Assembly: GCA_937925095.1 (NCBI GenBank)
Contig: CALEXX010000022.1
Location: 1 to 9,633, forward strand
Direction of reading: 5' to 3'
From: an uncultured Leptotrichia sp.
GTDB lineage: Bacteria; Fusobacteriota; Fusobacteriia; Fusobacteriales; Leptotrichiaceae
Length of the DNA stretch: 9,633 bases
The notes under the pieces are model-generated. The model was not told the origin of the DNA. It searched no databases and was given only the letters and a program-made list of their open reading frames with translations. The first letter of the stretch is position 1, and every line of letters begins with the position of its first letter. Shown here piece by piece: positions 6,578 to 9,633 of this stretch. The translations under genes and the position numbers were made by a program.

Positions 6578-7396
6578 ATGAAAATAAATGATTTAAATGA
6601 AAAATTTGAAGATTTTGAAAAAGAGAATATCAGCAGTGTATTTCAAGGATTGATGAAAATAACAGGTATAGTCGTTTTAGCAGTTTTTCTTGTATTGTTT
6701 AAGAGAATGATATATATGCAATATTATCTTTCTTTTATAATGAAATTTAGGAGTACAGATGTAAAAGAAAAAATAACAATGCTAGCTGCAATATTTACAT
6801 TATTTTCTCTTATTGTAATAATTGTATCAGCTATTATTTCTATAAAAATAACAAAAGAATATTTTAATGAAAATAGTATGGAATTATCTCATAAAATAAA
6901 GTATTATGTAATAATTTTCATAGGAGTTTTAATTATTATAAATTCGATTATTGGAACATCTGAAGTTCTTAAACAGATGAAACTCAACTTTACTTTCATT
7001 CAGAAAATAATGCTGTTTTTATTTTCCGGAATTCCTTCAGGAGTAATAGCAACATCAGCAACTGCATTTTTTTCAGTAGTCTTTTTATTTTCAGTAAAAA
7101 CATACGAAAAGAAATTGTATGAACACAGAATAATAGGAATAATTTATACTGCTATTGTTTCAATAATAGGATTATTAGGAATCAATTTTATAATGGAACT
7201 TTCTAACTTGTATAAAAATTACTCTTTTAAAGTGGGGCATGAGTTTAAGCTTTTTATTCATTTCTTAAAATTTGTGTTGAGGTATAAAAATTTATACATT
7301 GAGATATTTAATATGTATTTCTGTGTAAATTTATTTGTAATAATATTTTTAGGAATTTTGCTGATTTTTGCTAAAAAAAATAGAGAGGGTGAATAA
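6578..7396 (+). CDS. Polytopic membrane protein of unknown function
   Basis: I do not recognise this 272-residue protein. The first 25 residues are charged and probably cytoplasmic. Hydrophobic segments follow at about 27-42, 66-90, 108-126, 143-172 (one long or two short), 184-208 and 248-266, so roughly six helices. There is no ATP-binding motif, no permease EAA-type loop and no catalytic signature that I can see. The C-terminus is basic (KKNREGE). The ATG at 6578 is supported by GGAGG. Its TAA is one base before the ATG of the solute-binding lipoprotein, so the two are probably co-transcribed and translationally coupled. The product may work with or near that lipoprotein, but a permease role is not supported by sequence. 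Confidence 0.85.
   Translation: MKINDLNEKFEDFEKENISSVFQGLMKITGIVVLAVFLVLFKRMIYMQYYLSFIMKFRSTDVKEKITMLAAIFTLFSLIVIIVSAIISIKITKEYFNENSMELSHKIKYYVIIFIGVLIIINSIIGTSEVLKQMKLNFTFIQKIMLFLFSGIPSGVIATSATAFFSVVFLFSVKTYEKKLYEHRIIGIIYTAIVSIIGLLGINFIMELSNLYKNYSFKVGHEFKLFIHFLKFVLRYKNLYIEIFNMYFCVNLFVIIFLGILLIFAKKNREGE
7384..7389 (+). promoter_or_regulatory. Ribosome binding site of the lipoprotein gene
   Basis: AGAGGG, eight bases before the ATG at 7398, lies within the last codons of the membrane protein gene. It supports 7398 over the upstream in-frame ATG at 7368, which has no such site and would place ten extra charged residues before the signal peptide. Confidence 0.7.
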
Positions 7397-7397
7397 A

Positions 7398-9092
7398 ATG
7401 AAAAAAATGTATACAATTTTTATATTATTATTAGGAGTATTCAATTTATCATGTTCTGAAAGTAAGACAGGAACATATTCTGAAAATAAGACAGAAAAAA
7501 ATATATTTAATACAATTGTGGACACAATTAGTGGGGCTAAATTTGAATATAATGTTGCTGAAAGTACTCCTGATACTTTTAATTTAGTACATCTGTTTCT
7601 TCCTGAATCTTACGATGCTCAGCTGCTTAATGATAAACACCCTGAAAATATCAGAAATTATGAAGCTGCCGATATTTTTGACCTTTTATTTGAAGGACTT
7701 GTCAGAATTGATGAAAATGGGAAAATAGTTCCCGGACTGGCAGAAAAATGGGAAACAGGCAAGGATAAAACCAAGTGGACTTTTCATCTGAGAAAAGGAT
7801 TGAAATATTCTGACGGAACTCCTATAAAAGCTGAAGATTTTAAAACTGCATTGTTGAGAATGCTGAATCCTGAAATAATATCTCCGAATACGGATGTCCT
7901 TTTTCTTATAAAGAACGGCAGAGAATTTTATGAAGGAAAGGTAAAAGCCGAAAATGTAGGGATAAAAATATTGGATAATAATGAAACTATTGAACTGGAA
8001 CTAACCAAGCCGATAGGATATTTTGATATGTTAATGACAAAAGTAGAATTTTCACCTTTAAATCAGGAATTTTTCGGGAAATTGGGAGAAAAATACGGAA
8101 AAATACCTGAAAATATTTTATATTCAGGACCTTATATCATAAAAAGTATAGGAAAAAGAAAATTATTATTGGAAAAAAATAAAAATTACTGGAACGGTAA
8201 CAGTATAAAAATGAATAAAATCAATGTTTATGGCGGTTTATGGGACGGAGACGACCATAAAAGAATTGCTGAAAGTAAAGGAATAGATGCAACTGTTGTA
8301 TATTCTCAATTCTTTTCAAGAACCAAACTGAAAAATGATATGAAAGAAACACAGAGACTATCTGCAGGTTCTTCTTATTATTATGTTTTCAATACTAAAG
8401 TAAAAGCATTAAGTAATCCTAAAGTCAGAAAGGCTATAGATGCTGTAATGGCAGGAGAAACAAGGAGAGAATACGGATTTGTTCCAGGATACATCAGTAT
8501 TAATGGCAAAAATTTCTCTGCTTTAGCTGCAAAAAATGGAAAAGCTGAAAGTGAGAGTTATCATTACAAAAATATAAAAGAATTATTAGATGAGGGATTA
8601 AAAGAATTAGGAATAAGTAAAATGCCTGTTTTAAATATTGTCATTAAAGAAAATTCCATTGACAGGTTCTCAGAAAATTTAAAAAAATATCTTGGAATAG
8701 ATGTCAAAGTTACAAGAGTGTCTTATAAGGATTTAATTTTAAAATCAAGAAAAAAAGATTTTGATATTATTGAAAACGAAATTTTGTTAGGATTTAGTGA
8801 TCCGATACTTTATCTTGAAAGATTTGTATCAGACAGTCCTTATAATTACGGTTCTTATTCTAATTCTGAATATGACAAACTTATAAAAATTGCCTCTGAA
8901 ACAAAAGATATTAACATCAGAACGGATGCTCTAATCAAAGCTGAAAATATATATGAGAAAGAAAATCCTGCAGCAAAAATGGGCTACGGTGAAATTACTC
9001 ATATTATTCTTGAAAGACCGGGAATAAAAGAACTGAAATTAGTTCCTTATGGCGGGATTTTATATTTAAGAAATGTTAATAAAGCTAAATAG
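7398..9092 (+). CDS. OppA-type solute-binding lipoprotein (SBP_bac_5, oligopeptide ABC transporter)
   Basis: The 564-residue protein starts with a lipoprotein signal, MKKMYTIFILLLGVFNLSC. Cys19 would be lipidated; Asn at -3 makes the lipobox imperfect. A polar linker (20-40) follows. The family 5 fold is clear: ADIFDLLFEGLVR (91-103), VPGLAEKW (111-118), then WTFHLRKGLKYSDGTP and IKAEDF (127-148), later SGPYIIK and the NKNYWNG segment. Such proteins capture peptides or similar solutes outside the cytoplasmic membrane and hand them to an ABC permease. The C-terminal part has the usual ENIYEKENP helix. No permease or ATPase gene is present in the window, so it is an orphan binding protein or uses components encoded elsewhere. 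Its partner gene is the membrane protein one base upstream. The exact ligand cannot be assigned; dipeptide, oligopeptide or nickel binding are all possible for the family. Confidence 0.9.
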   Translation: MKKMYTIFILLLGVFNLSCSESKTGTYSENKTEKNIFNTIVDTISGAKFEYNVAESTPDTFNLVHLFLPESYDAQLLNDKHPENIRNYEAADIFDLLFEGLVRIDENGKIVPGLAEKWETGKDKTKWTFHLRKGLKYSDGTPIKAEDFKTALLRMLNPEIISPNTDVLFLIKNGREFYEGKVKAENVGIKILDNNETIELELTKPIGYFDMLMTKVEFSPLNQEFFGKLGEKYGKIPENILYSGPYIIKSIGKRKLLLEKNKNYWNGNSIKMNKINVYGGLWDGDDHKRIAESKGIDATVVYSQFFSRTKLKNDMKETQRLSAGSSYYYVFNTKVKALSNPKVRKAIDAVMAGETRREYGFVPGYISINGKNFSALAAKNGKAESESYHYKNIKELLDEGLKELGISKMPVLNIVIKENSIDRFSENLKKYLGIDVKVTRVSYKDLILKSRKKDFDIIENEILLGFSDPILYLERFVSDSPYNYGSYSNSEYDKLIKIASETKDINIRTDALIKAENIYEKENPAAKMGYGEITHIILERPGIKELKLVPYGGILYLRNVNKAK

Positions 9093-9104
9093 AAGTTTAA
9101 AAAA

Positions 9105-9130
9105 GGCTCTTTGTCAAGTGTAACAAAAAG
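9105..9130 (+). mobile_element. Probable insertion-sequence end, ISL3-like, remnant
   Basis: GGCTCTTTGTCAAGTGTAAC begins 12 bases after the lipoprotein stop and resembles the terminal repeats of ISL3-family elements as I remember them. No transposase and no opposite end (TTGACAAAGAGCC) are found in the window, so at most one end is retained. The assignment rests on motif memory only. Confidence 0.4.
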
Positions 9131-9140
9131 TAAAAATATA

Positions 9141-9153
9141 TAGTAAAACCTAT
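9141..9153 (+). repeat. Solo copy of the IS630 terminal sequence
   Basis: TAGTAAAACCTAT is identical over 13 bases to the outer right end of the IS630 element at 6418-6406, and is preceded by TA (9139-9140) as at a true insertion. Beyond base 13 the match fades, and no partner end or transposase follows before 9633. It is a relic of a related element, a MITE end, or the start of a degraded copy. From here to 9287 I see nothing else: only AT-rich spacer. Confidence 0.5.
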
Positions 9154-9287
9154 ATAACTATTAAAATATCCTTTAATTAAATTTTATCATTAAGTATCCA
9201 TATAAAGTTTTTTTATTTAAATTTTGAAAAACTGCTTATTGTTAATAAATATTTTTTCATAATCCTATGTTTTTTCTTTTTATATAA

Positions 9288-9317
9288 GCAAGGGAAATCA
9301 ATCACCATTTCCCTTGC
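9288..9317. repeat. Perfect 11-bp hairpin
   Basis: GCAAGGGAAAT (9288-9298) and ATTTCCCTTGC (9307-9317) are exact complements around an eight-base loop. Neither side is followed by a T-tract in the reading direction, so this is not an ordinary intrinsic terminator. It is the first of a cluster of palindromes. Confidence 0.65.
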
Positions 9318-9336
9318 AATCCTGGCTCGTCTAAGC

Positions 9337-9399
9337 ATTTTTTTGAAACAAAAACGAAACTCGCTAACGCTCAGACAGTCGTTTTCATTCCAAAAAAAT
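9337..9399. repeat. 63-base hairpin carrying a conserved loop motif
   Basis: The outer 21 bases on each side (9337-9357 and 9379-9399) pair at 18 positions: ATTTTTTTG with CAAAAAAAT outside and AAAACGA with TCGTTTT inside. The loop and loop-proximal bases read AAACTCGCT (9357-9365) and ACGCTCAGACAGT (9367-9379). Confidence 0.6.
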
Positions 9400-9525
9400 C
9401 ACGACATTCTATATTAAATTATAAAGATTATTATATTTAAGTTCTTAAATTTGGAAAATATTAAATAAGCAAAATTTCGTTAAAGGAAAAATAACTGTCT
9501 GAGCGTAGTTTTACGAAGCGAGTTT
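9357..9525. repeat. Inverted copies of a 22-base motif, AAACTCGCT...ACGCTCAGACAGT
   Basis: The forward copy (9357-9379) and the reverse copy (ACTGTCTGAGCGT at 9494-9506 plus AGCGAGTTT at 9517-9525) match exactly in both halves. The reverse copy has ten bases between the halves in place of one. The 9380-9493 spacer between them has no gene. The arrangement resembles a pair of interspersed palindromic intergenic repeats. Confidence 0.65.
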
Positions 9526-9552
9526 TATTTTTTCTTTATAAGAAAGTTTTGC
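9469..9552. repeat. Long imperfect hairpin holding the reverse copy of the loop motif
   Basis: GCAAAA (9469-9474) pairs with TTTTGC (9547-9552), and the stem continues inward through an AT-rich imperfect stretch with several bulges, ending near GGAAAAATAA against TTATTTTTTC. The apical part contains ACTGTCTGAGCGT and AGCGAGTTT. Confidence 0.5.
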
Positions 9553-9564
9553 GTAAGCGGGGTT

Positions 9565-9592
9565 GTAAGGGCATGGCGTCTGATGCCCTTAC
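9565..9592. repeat. Perfect 10-bp GC-richer hairpin
   Basis: GTAAGGGCAT (9565-9574) and ATGCCCTTAC (9583-9592) are exact complements around GGCGTCTG. Outer TTGTA (9563-9567) and TACAA (9595-9599) can extend or compete with the stem. It lacks a T-tract on either strand. To the window end only A-rich spacer follows. Confidence 0.65.
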
Positions 9593-9633
9593 GTTACAAA
9601 AAAATAAATAAAAAAAGAATAAAAAAACTATTA

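Noticed and set aside
7368..7397. Lipoprotein start at the upstream ATG 7368
   Set aside because: It would overlap the membrane protein gene, put charged residues before the signal peptide and ignore the AGAGGG site placed for ATG 7398.
9288..9599. CRISPR array or tRNA cluster in the right-end palindromes
   Set aside because: There are no regularly spaced identical repeats with unique spacers and no cloverleaf with conserved tRNA bases; the repeats are inverted and of unequal spacing.

Overview
The window is very AT-rich, uses low-GC codons throughout, and its proteins are rich in Lys, Asn, Ile and Glu. This fits a Fusobacteriota bacterium, most likely Leptotrichia or a close relative. The genus is an inference from general appearance; no rRNA or other marker gene is present.

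Left part (1-5480): a two-gene defence cassette on the minus strand. A near-consensus promoter (TTGACA, 17 bp, TAGAAT) drives a 1029-residue single-chain type IIG restriction-modification enzyme: an N-terminal PD-(D/E)xK nuclease, a central Eco57I/TaqI-type N6-adenine methylase and a C-terminal specificity region. After 66 bp comes an OLD-family ATPase/TOPRIM nuclease that reads to the left edge of the window. This OLD gene is the largest feature that a simple complete-ORF scan misses, because its stop lies at or beyond base 1. The GajA-like layout makes a Gabija system possible, but the required helicase partner would lie outside the window. A minus-strand terminator-like hairpin with no visible gene in front of it sits upstream of the cassette promoter.

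Middle part (5481-6420): a 936-bp IS630-family insertion sequence with 27-bp imperfect terminal inverted repeats and a flanking TA duplication. Its transposase is split into two frames that join by a -1 shift at a run of nine A. The joined protein has a complete DD34E triad, so the element looks potentially active rather than decayed.

Right part (6421-9092): a plus-strand pair. A six-helix membrane protein of unknown function is followed one base after its stop by an OppA-type solute-binding lipoprotein (SBP_bac_5). No permease or ATPase genes accompany them here.

The last 540 bases (9093-9633) contain no gene. They hold two adjacent insertion-sequence ends (one resembling ISL3, one identical over 13 bases to the right end of the IS630 element) and a dense group of hairpins. 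Two of these hairpins carry the same approximately 22-base motif in opposite orientations in their loops.
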